A DNA stretch of 39,098 nucleotides from an uncultured Lachnospiraceae bacterium (GCA_945833775.1 CAMAGI010000009.1:1-39098); one strand, 5' to 3'; shown: positions 16,533 to 24,671, numbered from the stretch's first letter. Numbers and translations are program-made. The notes: generated by a model not told the origin, from the letters alone.

Positions 16533-17867
16533 ATGAGAAACAATTACACGAAGGAAGATATCATCAGAATGGTGGAAGAGGAGGATGTGGAATTCATCCG
16601 ACTGCAGTTTACCGATATGTTCGGCAATTTGAAAAACATAGCGATCACTGCCAGTCAGTTAGACCGTGCTCTGAATAATAAATGTATGTTTGACGGTTCT
16701 GCCATCGACGGTTTTGTGCGGATTGAAGAGTCCGATATGTGCCTGTATCCGGATCTGTCGACCTTTAATATTCTCCCCTGGAGACCGCAGCAGTCCCGGG
16801 TGGCAAGAATGATCTGTGATGTGCGAAGACCCGGAGGCGAACCCTTTGAGGGAGATCCCCGCTATGTGTTGAAGCAGGCGATCGCACAGGCAGAAGCAAT
16901 GGGTTATACCTTCGAGGTGGGACCGGAGTGTGAGTTTTTCCTGTTTAACACCGACGAAAACACGATTCCCACCACCGTGACCCACGAGCAGGCCGGCTAC
17001 TTTGACATCGGCCCCATGGATTTTGGTGAGAATGCCAGAAGAGACATGGTGATGACACTGGAGGAACTGGGATTTACCATTGAGGCATCCCACCACGAGA
17101 TGGCACCCGCCCAGCACGAGATCGACTTCAAATACGATGAAGTATTGGCTACAGCCGATAATATAATGACCTTCAAATTTGCGGTCAGAACCATTGCAAA
17201 GCGGCATGGACTTCACGCGACCTTTATGCCCAAGCCCAAGGCCGGTGTAAACGGTTCCGGAATGCATATCAACATGTCGCTACATAAGGATGGCAAAAAT
17301 ATTTTTGAGGATGCGAATGACGAGTTTGGTCTCAGCAAAGAGGCGTACTGGTTTATCGGCGGTCTGATGAAGCACATCAAGGGGATGGCAGCGATCACCA
17401 ACCCGCTGGTGAATTCCTATAAGCGCCTGGTGCCCGGCTTTGAGGCTCCTGAATACATCGCATGGAGTGCAACCAACAGAAGTCCGCTGATCCGAATCCC
17501 CGCGATGAACGGCGAGGGGACGCGGATTGAACTGCGCAGCCCGGATTCAGCGGCGAATCCCTACCTGACGCTGGCATTATGTCTGCGTGCGGGCCTGCAG
17601 GGAATTGCCGAGAAGATCGAGCCGCCCAAGGCCGTCAATGCCAACATTTTCAAGATGACGGAGAGTGAGAGGACGGCAGCAGGCATCGACAACCTGCCCA
17701 CCTCCCTGAGGGACGCCATCGATGAACTGAAAAAGGACAAATTTATCTGTGAGGTGCTGGGAGAGCATATCACGGAGAAATATATAGATGCCAAGACAAA
17801 GGAATGGGAACAGTACCGTTCCCAGATTTCCGAGTGGGAGATTCAGGAATATCTCTACAAATACTAA
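16533..17867 (+). CDS. glnA: Glutamine synthetase, type I
   Basis: A 444-residue GSI, the short Firmicutes GSI-alpha length. ATG 16533 follows AGAGGG at the right spacing; the frame extends to 16491 without a site. Seen motifs: FIRLQFTDMFGNLKNI in the N-terminal beta-grasp domain, FDGSAIDGFVRIEESDM, the metal-ligand segment VGPECEFFLF, NGSGMHINMSL, and NRSPLIRIP with the ATP-binding arginines. It makes glutamine from glutamate, ammonia and ATP. The E. coli-type adenylylation loop tyrosine is not expected in GSI-alpha, which is feedback-inhibited instead. It is followed after 42 bases by an ANTAR gene, a pairing that suggests control through RNA antitermination. Confidence 0.95.
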   Translation: MRNNYTKEDIIRMVEEEDVEFIRLQFTDMFGNLKNIAITASQLDRALNNKCMFDGSAIDGFVRIEESDMCLYPDLSTFNILPWRPQQSRVARMICDVRRPGGEPFEGDPRYVLKQAIAQAEAMGYTFEVGPECEFFLFNTDENTIPTTVTHEQAGYFDIGPMDFGENARRDMVMTLEELGFTIEASHHEMAPAQHEIDFKYDEVLATADNIMTFKFAVRTIAKRHGLHATFMPKPKAGVNGSGMHINMSLHKDGKNIFEDANDEFGLSKEAYWFIGGLMKHIKGMAAITNPLVNSYKRLVPGFEAPEYIAWSATNRSPLIRIPAMNGEGTRIELRSPDSAANPYLTLALCLRAGLQGIAEKIEPPKAVNANIFKMTESERTAAGIDNLPTSLRDAIDELKKDKFICEVLGEHITEKYIDAKTKEWEQYRSQISEWEIQEYLYKY

Positions 17868-17909
17868 GGTGTTCTCTTATCGAGATTATGAGACATAGGA
17901 GGAGGACAC

Positions 17910-18458
17910 TTGATCAATATAATTGTAGCGTTACCGAAGGCGGATGATGCCAGAAATATGAAGAATATTCTGGTGAAAAGCGGTTTTCAGGTATCCGGTA
18001 TCTGTACCACGGGCGCACAGGCGATCAGTCAGGCGGACGGGCTGCACGGCGGAATTGTGGTCTGCAGCTACAAACTGGCAGACATGCTGTATTCCGAATT
18101 GCAGGAGCTTTTGCCCGATGGATTTGAAATGCTTTTGATGGCATCACAGCGTTTGCTCAGTGAGTGTTACGGTAACAATATTGTATGCTTAAGCATGCCG
18201 CTTAAGGTCAATGATTTAGTGGACACCGTCAATATGATGATGGAAAATATGGAGCGCCGCAGACGCAAAGCGCGACTTCAGCCGAAGGTGAGGAGTGTCG
18301 AGGACGAGGCAACCATACGGGAGGCTAAGGAGGTGCTCATGGAACGCAATCATATGACGGAGGATGAAGCACACAAATATCTGCAGAAATGCAGTATGGA
18401 CAGCGGAACCAATATTGTTGAGACGGCGCAGATGGTGCTGTCCATGATGCGGGAGTAA
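17910..18458 (+). CDS. ANTAR-domain RNA-binding regulator with receiver-like domain
   Basis: A 182-residue protein, start TTG 17910 after AGGAGGAGG (17897-17905). Residues 1-115 fold like a response-regulator receiver, but the phosphoacceptor position reads GGIVVCSYKLADM, with no Asp at the end of strand 3, so it is a pseudo-receiver. Residues 128-182 are an ANTAR domain (REAKEVLMERNHMTEDEAHKYLQ, then TNIVETAQMVL) which binds paired RNA hairpins and blocks termination. A basic linker RRRRKARLQPK joins them. With glnA directly upstream it is probably a nitrogen-responsive antiterminator. Without phosphorylation, the signal may be a ligand or a protein partner. Confidence 0.88.
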   Translation: MINIIVALPKADDARNMKNILVKSGFQVSGICTTGAQAISQADGLHGGIVVCSYKLADMLYSELQELLPDGFEMLLMASQRLLSECYGNNIVCLSMPLKVNDLVDTVNMMMENMERRRRKARLQPKVRSVEDEATIREAKEVLMERNHMTEDEAHKYLQKCSMDSGTNIVETAQMVLSMMRE

Positions 18459-18466
18459 ACGGGCGG

Positions 18467-20032
18467 ATGGAGAAGCTTGGGAAAACGGGACTACGAATAA
18501 TAATGGTGATCGGCGGCACCGTCATGCTTTTGCTGACGGTCTTTTCCGCGCGCTATTCGGTGGAAAAGCCGGCCTGGGGGTCGGCGCAGATTGCGTGGGA
18601 CACACCGCTTTTTCATGTCATGTTTGCCGCCCTTTCACTGGGATTTGCATACCTTCTCGGGCAGTATCCGGGCCGAAAGGACAGGCGGTTTATGCGTCGT
18701 CTGACAGGAATCCTCGCGGTTGGTGTCACGGCGTTGCTTTTTTGGTTGATCACCTGTGCCAATGCGGTTCCCCAGGCGGATCAGGAGCAGGTTTATTGGG
18801 CCACAAGACATCTGTTAGAGGGGAATTATTCCGCGATCTCGAATAACGAGTACTATCAAATTTATCCCTTTCAGCTCCCTCTGGCGCAGCTGCAGGCGTG
18901 GCTGTTTTCTCTGCCCGGTACGGATGTCGTAAGCGGGTATCGGCTGACGCAGTACCTGAATGCGCTTCTTTCCGGGGCCACCTTTTATCTGGGCGGGTGT
19001 ATCACGGACGAACTGTTTGCGAATTCGAGGGTACAGGTGTGTTATCTTTTGACAGCGCTTCCCTTCCTGCCCCTGTATATTTATGCGCTGTTCCAATATG
19101 GGGATGCCCCCGGTGTCTTTTTCTGTGTGCTCTCCGTGTATCTATACTTGCGTGCGGAGCGAGAGAGGGGCGTTAAACGGGCGGCATGCTGGATTGGAAA
19201 CGGGCTGGCTTTGACATTGGTGTATCTGATTCGATCTGCCCTATTGACTGTTTGGATTGCAATGTTTATGATCATAGTAATCAATGCCCTTCGTACGCGG
19301 AGAGTAGTTCCCATTGCCTGGTTTGCCGGAATACTGGCAATCTGTGTCCTGGGGCAGGGACTCGTATGGAGTTCCATTACACAAAAAACCGGAATTGATA
19401 AAAACGAAGGCGAGCCTTTGATTTTATGCGTGGCTATGGGGATGCAGGGATCCGCAGAGATCTCCGAAAATCCCGGAAGTTACAACGGTTACAACTGGGA
19501 TACCTTCCGGGCTCTGGGGAAGGACCGTGAGATGGCGACACGACAGGCCTATACGGACATGCGCGAGAAGTTTTCGGAGTGGGAGGAGAATCCCGGTGCC
19601 ATGGCACAGTTTTACAAAAGCAAGCTGTTTTGCCAGTGGCTGGAGCCCTCCTGCAGTGCTTTTTCATCCACCAATAAGATGGATCACGAGGCGGACTGGG
19701 TGACACAGCTTTGGTTCGGGAAAGCCCAGGAGCGGGTGTACGGTTTTCTCAATCTATACCAGACCTTTGTTTATCTGCTGCTTGCCGTGTATTTCCTGGC
19801 TTTTCTGAAAAACCCGAGGACGAACGCCTTATTGCCCGGGCTGATCCTGGTGGGAGGGTTTCTTTTGAGCATTGTGTGGGAATCCCAGAGCCGGTATACC
19901 TATCCGTATCTTTCCTTTGCACTTCCCGGCGCGGCTTGCGGAATGAACGTATGTCTTAAGGGAATCGGGCAGATGATTCAAAAAGCGCGTAACCACGCCG
20001 TGAGGCGTGTGCAAAATAGAAAAGCAGAATAG
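18467..20032 (+). CDS. GT-C-like polytopic membrane glycosyltransferase
   Basis: A 521-residue membrane protein starting 8 bases after the ANTAR gene. About 11-12 hydrophobic segments are seen (for example 10-25, 45-65, 78-98, 165-185, 195-230, 240-275, 285-300, 425-445, 455-470). Between the third and fourth, an exterior loop has QADQEQVYWATRHLLEGNYS, an acidic pair plus aromatic residues like the catalytic loop of GT-C enzymes (dolichol-phosphate-mannose mannosyltransferase type). A second large exterior loop lies at about 305-420. Such enzymes transfer sugars from a lipid carrier outside the membrane. Sequence identity to a named family is not clear, so a different membrane function is possible. 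Confidence 0.65.
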   Translation: MEKLGKTGLRIIMVIGGTVMLLLTVFSARYSVEKPAWGSAQIAWDTPLFHVMFAALSLGFAYLLGQYPGRKDRRFMRRLTGILAVGVTALLFWLITCANAVPQADQEQVYWATRHLLEGNYSAISNNEYYQIYPFQLPLAQLQAWLFSLPGTDVVSGYRLTQYLNALLSGATFYLGGCITDELFANSRVQVCYLLTALPFLPLYIYALFQYGDAPGVFFCVLSVYLYLRAERERGVKRAACWIGNGLALTLVYLIRSALLTVWIAMFMIIVINALRTRRVVPIAWFAGILAICVLGQGLVWSSITQKTGIDKNEGEPLILCVAMGMQGSAEISENPGSYNGYNWDTFRALGKDREMATRQAYTDMREKFSEWEENPGAMAQFYKSKLFCQWLEPSCSAFSSTNKMDHEADWVTQLWFGKAQERVYGFLNLYQTFVYLLLAVYFLAFLKNPRTNALLPGLILVGGFLLSIVWESQSRYTYPYLSFALPGAACGMNVCLKGIGQMIQKARNHAVRRVQNRKAE

Positions 20033-20057
20033 AGTGACAGCGAGAGAGGAGATTGTT

Positions 20058-21278
20058 ATGTTCAAAGTAAACGACAACTATTTAAAGCTTCCCGGAAGCT
20101 ATTTGTTTTCCACGGTTGCGAGAAAGCAGAGAGAGTATCAGGCCGCTCATCCGGACAAAAAAGTGATCCGTCTGAGTATCGGAGATGTAACCCAGCCCCT
20201 GGCACCCGCGATTCTGGATGCCATGCATGCGGCAGTGGATGAGATGGGACATGCGGAGACCTTCCGCGGCTACGCTCCCGATCTGGGGTACGAGTTTTTG
20301 CGGAATGCGATAGCCGAGAACGACTACAAGGCACGGGGCTGTGATATCAGCGCGGACGAGATCTTTGTGTCGGACGGTGCAAAATGTGATTCCAGCAACA
20401 TTCAGGAAATTTTCAGCCTGGACAACAAGATTGCAGTATGTGATCCCGTTTATCCGGTCTATGTGGATTCCAACGTAATGGCGGGAAGAACCGGCGTGTA
20501 CGACAGCACTACCGAGACCTGGAGTGATGTAATCTACATGCCTTGTACCGCAGAGAACGGTTTTGCCCCGGAGCTTCCCAAGCAGACTCCGGACATCATC
20601 TATCTGTGCTTCCCCAACAACCCTACCGGTGCTACGATCACCAAAAGCAGACTGCAGGAGTGGGTGGATTATGCCAACAAGGTGGGCGCAGTGATTATCT
20701 ATGATGCCGCGTATGAGGCCTATATCTCCGAGCCCGATGTACCGCATACAATCTATGAGTGTGAGGGTGCCAGAACCTGTGCAATCGAACTTCGTTCCTT
20801 CTCCAAGAATGCGGGATTTACCGGTGTGCGTCTGGGCTTTACCGTGATTCCCAAGGAGCTTAAGTCGGGGGATGTGAGTCTCCACGCTCTGTGGGCGAGA
20901 CGCCACGGAACCAAGTACAACGGTGCGCCTTATATCATCCAGCGCGCCGGTGAAGCGGTGTACTCTGAGGCGGGTAAGGAGCAGTTAAAGAAACAGGTGG
21001 CCTACTATATGAACAACGCGCACTATATCAGCGCAGAACTGAAGAAAGCAGGCTACAGCGTATCCGGCGGTGTCAATGCCCCTTATATCTGGCTGAAAGC
21101 ACCCAATGGCATGACCAGCTGGGAATTCTTTGATTATGTTTTGGCGAACGCCAACGTTGTGGGTACTCCCGGTTCCGGCTTCGGTCCCAGCGGAGAGACC
21201 TATTTCCGCCTGACTGCCTTCGGCAGCTATGAGAGTACCGTGGAAGCCGTTGACCGCATCAAGAACATGAAAATATAG
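20058..21278 (+). CDS. dapL: LL-diaminopimelate aminotransferase
   Basis: A 406-residue PLP enzyme. Start ATG 20058 follows AGAGGAG; the upstream extension overlaps the previous gene and has no site. DapL hallmarks are LPGSYLFSTVARKQREY at the N-terminus, IRLSIGDVTQPLAP, VSDGAKCDSSNIQEIF near 112-127, CFPNNPTGA near 187, YDAAYEAY, and the PLP lysine in LRSFSKNAGFTGVRLG near 250. It converts tetrahydrodipicolinate directly to LL-diaminopimelate with glutamate as amino donor, for lysine and peptidoglycan synthesis, bypassing the succinylase and dehydrogenase routes. Length is as expected for the family. Confidence 0.95.
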   Translation: MFKVNDNYLKLPGSYLFSTVARKQREYQAAHPDKKVIRLSIGDVTQPLAPAILDAMHAAVDEMGHAETFRGYAPDLGYEFLRNAIAENDYKARGCDISADEIFVSDGAKCDSSNIQEIFSLDNKIAVCDPVYPVYVDSNVMAGRTGVYDSTTETWSDVIYMPCTAENGFAPELPKQTPDIIYLCFPNNPTGATITKSRLQEWVDYANKVGAVIIYDAAYEAYISEPDVPHTIYECEGARTCAIELRSFSKNAGFTGVRLGFTVIPKELKSGDVSLHALWARRHGTKYNGAPYIIQRAGEAVYSEAGKEQLKKQVAYYMNNAHYISAELKKAGYSVSGGVNAPYIWLKAPNGMTSWEFFDYVLANANVVGTPGSGFGPSGETYFRLTAFGSYESTVEAVDRIKNMKI

Positions 21279-21303
21279 TCCGTGGGATAGAAGGAGCTGT
21301 CGT

Positions 21304-22368
21304 ATGGGGGAAACCGCCGTTAAAAACAGAATGATACATTTCGATCTGCTGCGGATACTGGCATGTTTCAGCGTCGTTGTGCTGCATTGCGGCGGAGTGT
21401 TCTGGTATGACTGGCCGGTGGACAGCAATGTCTGGCTTGCGGCGAATTCCTACGATGCGCTGTTTCGATTCGGTGTTCCGATCTTTGTGATGATCAGCGG
21501 GGCTTTGTTTCTTGCACCGGATAAAACGCTGGATTGGAAAAGACTGTACCGACACAATATTCTGAAACTGCTGATTCTTTTTGCCCTCTGGTCCTCTGTC
21601 TATGGACTCCTGGATATCTACAAGATGTCGGCATTTGGTAAGCTGAGTACAAAACAGATGATTCTGGAACTGCTCTACGGCAGATACCATCTGTGGTTTT
21701 TACCCATGCTGGTGGGCATCTATATGCTTCTTCCGGTCCTAAAGATCTGGATCGGGCATGCCGATAAGAGGAATCTGCAGTACTTTTTACTGTTGTTTCT
21801 GGTGATGCAGATTCTGCGCTCCACGGTGTCGGCACTGTTCCCGGCCAGGGGGGAAGTTGCCTACCTGATGAGCATTGTGAATGTGGACTTGGCATGCGGA
21901 TACGTGGGATACTTTGTGCTCGGGTATTACATTGCCCATATTGGAATTGAGCCGGGCAAACGAAAATGGATTTATGTCGGCGGTGTATTCGGGGAGATCA
22001 TGGATCTTGTCTTAAGCAACCTGCTCTCACGCAAAATGGGAGAACCCTGCCCCGACATTTACGACAGCTATTCTCTGTTTACCTTCCTGGCTGCAACGGC
22101 GCTTTTTGTATTCTTCACGGATCGTGTCGCAAAGCATCCCTTCCGGGAGAGGACCGGCAGAATCATCCGCGAAGTGTCGGCTTCGACGCTGGGGATCTAT
22201 GTCATGCATGTGGGTGCTTTGGAATTGGCTCAGCCCTTATTGTTTCGCATCCTGCCCGACCGGATGATCATCGGAATGCCTCTTTTGGCGTTTGTGTGCT
22301 TCGGTGTCTGTCTCGCGGTGACCCTGGTTCTCCGTAAGATTCCGGTTCTCGGAAAATATCTGGTGTAA
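21304..22368 (+). CDS. Acyltransferase family 3 membrane protein
   Basis: A 354-residue polytopic protein 25 bases after dapL; GAAGGAG precedes ATG 21304. The family signature is at the N-terminus: RMIHFDLLRILACFSVVVLH with the conserved H-F-D-L-L-R and the active-site His in VVVLHCGG. FRFGVPIFVMISGALFL near 60-76 and YHLWFLPMLVGIYMLLPVL near 130-148 are typical. About ten helices are seen. Such proteins O-acetylate surface polysaccharides, peptidoglycan or lipids using acyl-CoA. The target is unknown. Downstream is repetitive non-coding DNA. Confidence 0.88.
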   Translation: MGETAVKNRMIHFDLLRILACFSVVVLHCGGVFWYDWPVDSNVWLAANSYDALFRFGVPIFVMISGALFLAPDKTLDWKRLYRHNILKLLILFALWSSVYGLLDIYKMSAFGKLSTKQMILELLYGRYHLWFLPMLVGIYMLLPVLKIWIGHADKRNLQYFLLLFLVMQILRSTVSALFPARGEVAYLMSIVNVDLACGYVGYFVLGYYIAHIGIEPGKRKWIYVGGVFGEIMDLVLSNLLSRKMGEPCPDIYDSYSLFTFLAATALFVFFTDRVAKHPFRERTGRIIREVSASTLGIYVMHVGALELAQPLLFRILPDRMIIGMPLLAFVCFGVCLAVTLVLRKIPVLGKYLV

Positions 22369-22382
22369 CGAAGCCCATGCGG

Positions 22383-22457
22383 CGGTTACCCAGATGCTGA
22401 TTGCCCGGGTGGTGGTTGTTCGGATCGTGATTGCCCGTGCAATGATTGTCCGGGTAG
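22383..22457. repeat. 15-bp tandem repeat after the acyltransferase
   Basis: Five diverged units of 15 bases, phased at 22383, 22398, 22413, 22428 and 22443; units are close to TGATTGCCCGGGTGG. It begins 14 bases after the acyltransferase stop. No convincing gene lies in 22369-22502. Confidence 0.6.
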
Positions 22458-22502
22458 TATGTTCCAGTTAAATAACAGTATATCGTTATCCAATATATGA
22501 GA

Positions 22503-22802
22503 ATACCCCGTCCGCGGTAGCAGACGGGGTATTGTAGGTGCAAGCAAGAAGCATATACCCCGTCCGCGGCAACAGGCGGGGTATGGCAGGTGCAGGCGAG
22601 AAGCATATACCCCGCCCGCAGCAACATGCGGGGTATGGCAGGTGCAAGCGAGAAGCGAATACCCCGGGGAGAAGGCAGAGCGGGGTATGGCAGGTGCAAG
22701 CAAGAAGCATATACCCCGTCCACGGCAACAGGCGGGGTATGAGATATACAACCGGGAAGCGAATACCCCGCGGAGAGCAGTTGACAGGGGGAAAACGGGT
22801 AT
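22503..22802. repeat. Tandem hairpin array 1, exact 52-bp period
   Basis: Five full units start at 22503, 22555, 22607, 22659 and 22711, and a decayed sixth at 22763. Every unit opens with ATACCCCG, and in the five full units CGGGGTAT closes a 30-base hairpin. Arms extend to 10 bp in unit 1 (ATACCCCGTC/GACGGGGTAT). Loops of about 10-14 bases vary between units, while the roughly 22-base linker (GGCAGGTGCAAGCGAGAAGC type) is well kept in units 1-4 and diverges in unit 5. No gene is supported here: 52 is not a multiple of 3, so open frames across the array are by-products of the repeat. Confidence 0.85.
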
Positions 22803-22902
22803 GTACTCCAAAGCAAATAGGCAGCAGGCACACTCTTCTAAAAAAAGATGAAAACGAGAAAAAAGAAATGGCTAAAATGGACGACAATGGAAGGGACAAA
22901 AA

Positions 22903-23322
22903 ATGGAATATACAGTGAAAGAAAACCAACTGGATTATGATACCTATTTTGCACTGAGAGAATCGGTTGGATGGAATAACTTCAGCAAAGAACAGGCGCA
23001 GAAAGCGATCAGCAACTCTTTTTACTCGGTTACAATCGAGCATGCTTCCGAAATCATCGGAATGGGAAGAGTTGTCGGAGATGGCATGTATTTTACAGTG
23101 GTAGATATTGTTGTTGCACCGGAATTTCAGGGAAAGGGCATTGGAACAACAATTATTCAGACAGTTCTTCAAGCAATCGAAAACAGTATGTGCGAGAATA
23201 GCAGGGTAAGTGTACAGCTTCTTTCGGAACCCGGGAAAGAGGAATTCTATATTAAGCAGGGTTTCAAGCTTGTCCCTCATGAGTATTGCGGCCCTGCATT
23301 AAGAAAGATCATTCGCAGGTAA
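22903..23322 (+). CDS. GNAT family N-acetyltransferase
   Basis: A 139-residue protein with ATG 22903 after GGAAGGGA. It has the GNAT core: GMGRVVGDGMYFTVVDIVV (strands 3-4) and motif A VAPEFQGKGIGTTIIQTVL, whose Q-x-x-G-x-G loop binds the CoA pyrophosphate; FYIKQGFKLVPHEYCG is the usual C-terminal motif B region. It should transfer an acetyl group from acetyl-CoA to an amine on a small molecule or protein. Substrate unknown. It is the first of three unrelated-looking small GNAT genes on the same strand, and lies 100 bases after hairpin array 1. Confidence 0.88.
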   Translation: MEYTVKENQLDYDTYFALRESVGWNNFSKEQAQKAISNSFYSVTIEHASEIIGMGRVVGDGMYFTVVDIVVAPEFQGKGIGTTIIQTVLQAIENSMCENSRVSVQLLSEPGKEEFYIKQGFKLVPHEYCGPALRKIIRR

Positions 23323-23426
23323 CAATCCGCGATGCCGACAAAACTGGGAGTGCGAAGCACAGATTTGTGAGGCGGCGGATTGAGAGACCGCTGCCGTGAT
23401 CCGTAAAATATTTTGGGAGTTATGGG

Positions 23427-23978
23427 ATGGAAAAAGAATTTGCAAAGGTGTTCGATGAGATTCATCCGGGCTTTTTTGAGCAGGAATATATCAAGGAACG
23501 TCCGGCTGATATTTATAGTGATGAGATGCTGTTGGAGTTGTCGGAGTTTCATAAGGACAAGTTTTCCCCGGAAGTGCCGGAGAAGGTTACATTTGGATTC
23601 TACGAGGGGGATATTGACAAGCTGAAAGAGGCTGTCGCCCGGGTGGAGGAAAATTGGGTGCAGTTCTTCCGGGAGAATTCCAGAGTTTACTGCGCCATGG
23701 CAGGAGATGAGATTGCAAGCTTCTGCCTGATTGAGAATTTTGGTGCTCATACCTACGCCAACAGGACTACGCGGTTTGGCGGACCGGGATGTGTCGGAAC
23801 AGTGCCGAAATTCAGAAGACAGGGTATTGGTCTCAAGATGGTCCTGGAGGTGACACAGATCCTCAAGGAGGAGGGGTATGACATCAGCTATATCCATTAC
23901 ACGGGTGTTGCACCGTGGTATGCGAAGCTGGGATATCGCACTGTTCTGAAGTGGAACTGCAACGGATTTAAACGGTGA
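23427..23978 (+). CDS. GNAT family N-acetyltransferase
   Basis: A 183-residue GNAT, ATG 23427 after GGGAG. The first 75 residues are an acidic helical extension (EFAKVFDEIHPGFFEQEY onward), then the GNAT core with CAMAGDEIASFCLIENFG, motif A GTVPKFRRQGIGLKMVLEV (R-x-x-G-x-G) and the C-terminal HYTGVAPWYAKLGYRTVLKW. Substrate unknown. Its stop overlaps the next frame's GTG start (GTGA at 23975-23978), so the third GNAT is probably translated by coupling. Upstream, CAATCCGC (23323-23330) and GCGGATTG (23375-23382) form an 8-bp inverted repeat between the first two GNAT genes. Confidence 0.85.
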   Translation: MEKEFAKVFDEIHPGFFEQEYIKERPADIYSDEMLLELSEFHKDKFSPEVPEKVTFGFYEGDIDKLKEAVARVEENWVQFFRENSRVYCAMAGDEIASFCLIENFGAHTYANRTTRFGGPGCVGTVPKFRRQGIGLKMVLEVTQILKEEGYDISYIHYTGVAPWYAKLGYRTVLKWNCNGFKR

Positions 23979-24415
23979 CGAACGGCGGATCCTGTGAAAG
24001 AGTGCAGATCCCGGATTTGTATCAACTGTTTCTTGCGGTAGGGTGGACAGGAGGAGATGAAATAACGCAGGAAATGATGGACAACTTTAACATTGGCTTC
24101 CGGAATTCAACTTTTGTGTTTTCCGCATGGCATGAGAGCAAACTAGTGGGTTGTGTCCGGGTGTTGAGTGATTTGCATTTCCGTTCTATTATTTATGATC
24201 TGGCTGTTCTGCCGGAGTATCAACGCTGCGGAATCGGAACAGAGCTTGTGCGAAGATGTCAAAATGAATATAAAAGTTCAGAGTGGCTGGTGCAGACCGA
24301 TCAAGCAAAAGGGTTTTATGAAAAACTGGGATTTACGCTGAAAGATGATTATTTCCTCACAATTCCATGCAAATGGTTTACGGAATACAGGCCTGCTGTT
24401 GGAGCGCCCAAATAG
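23975..24415 (+). CDS. GNAT family N-acetyltransferase with repeat-derived C-terminus
   Basis: A 146-residue GNAT beginning GTG 23975 in overlap with the previous stop; a GTG at 24002 is an alternative. The core is clear: YQLFLAVGWTGGDEI, LVGCVRVLSDLHFRSIIYDL, motif A LPEYQRCGIGTELVRRCQ and QAKGFYEKLGFTLKDDYF. The last ten or so codons (EYRPAVGAPK) are encoded by DNA homologous to the second half of the units of hairpin array 2, so the array has run into, or replaced, the native 3' end. Function as an acetyltransferase is likely; substrate unknown. Confidence 0.85.
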   Translation: MTNGGSCERVQIPDLYQLFLAVGWTGGDEITQEMMDNFNIGFRNSTFVFSAWHESKLVGCVRVLSDLHFRSIIYDLAVLPEYQRCGIGTELVRRCQNEYKSSEWLVQTDQAKGFYEKLGFTLKDDYFLTIPCKWFTEYRPAVGAPK

Positions 24416-24671
24416 GCCCGAGTTACAGTATCGGGGATACAGACCTGCTTTTGGAGCGATCAAATAAGCCTGAGTGGCGGTATTGAGGATATAGGCCTAC
24501 TTTTTCAGCGATCAGATAAGCCCGAGTTGCAAGATTTGGAAAACAGGCTTATTTTCCAGATTCAAACGTAAGCCCAGATTACAACTTTGCAGTTGTAGGC
24601 TTATTTAGCATACAAAATCATAGGCCCAGATTGCAACATTGAGGTATTGGGCCTATTTTCAAAGATCAGGC
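24382..24671. repeat. Tandem hairpin array 2, exact 52-bp period
   Basis: Five units start at 24412, 24464, 24516, 24568 and 24620; a half unit (24382-24411) lies inside the end of the third GNAT gene. Each unit begins ATA(A/G)GCC or GTAAGCC; in units 2-5 it is matched near base 30 by a complementary arm. Arms covary: ATAAGCC/GGCTTAT in unit 3, ATAGGCCCA/TGGGCCTAT in unit 5. Unit 4 also has TACAACT-TTGC-AGTTGTA inside. The right arm is usually followed by TTTT, like a terminator. Unit 1 is decayed in its right arm. Confidence 0.85.

Noticed and set aside
22503-22802. CRISPR array
   Set aside because: The variable parts are 10-14-base hairpin loops, not 30-40-base spacers, the linker is also conserved, and no cas gene is present.
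22781-22809. Promoter for the first GNAT gene (TTGACA at 22781)
   Set aside because: The perfect -35 box has no acceptable -10 at 16-18 bases (TACTCC); left out as a feature.
22486-23280. Long minus-strand frame (about 260 codons) across hairpin array 1 and the first GNAT gene
   Set aside because: It is stop-free because repeat units lack stops in all frames (52 is not a multiple of 3) and because it mirrors the GNAT gene; no ribosome binding site and no family likeness.
22369-24671. Integron-type gene cassettes (GNAT genes with attC sites)
   Set aside because: No GTTRRRY core sites at the gene ends and no integrase; the hairpins are tandem arrays rather than one site per gene.
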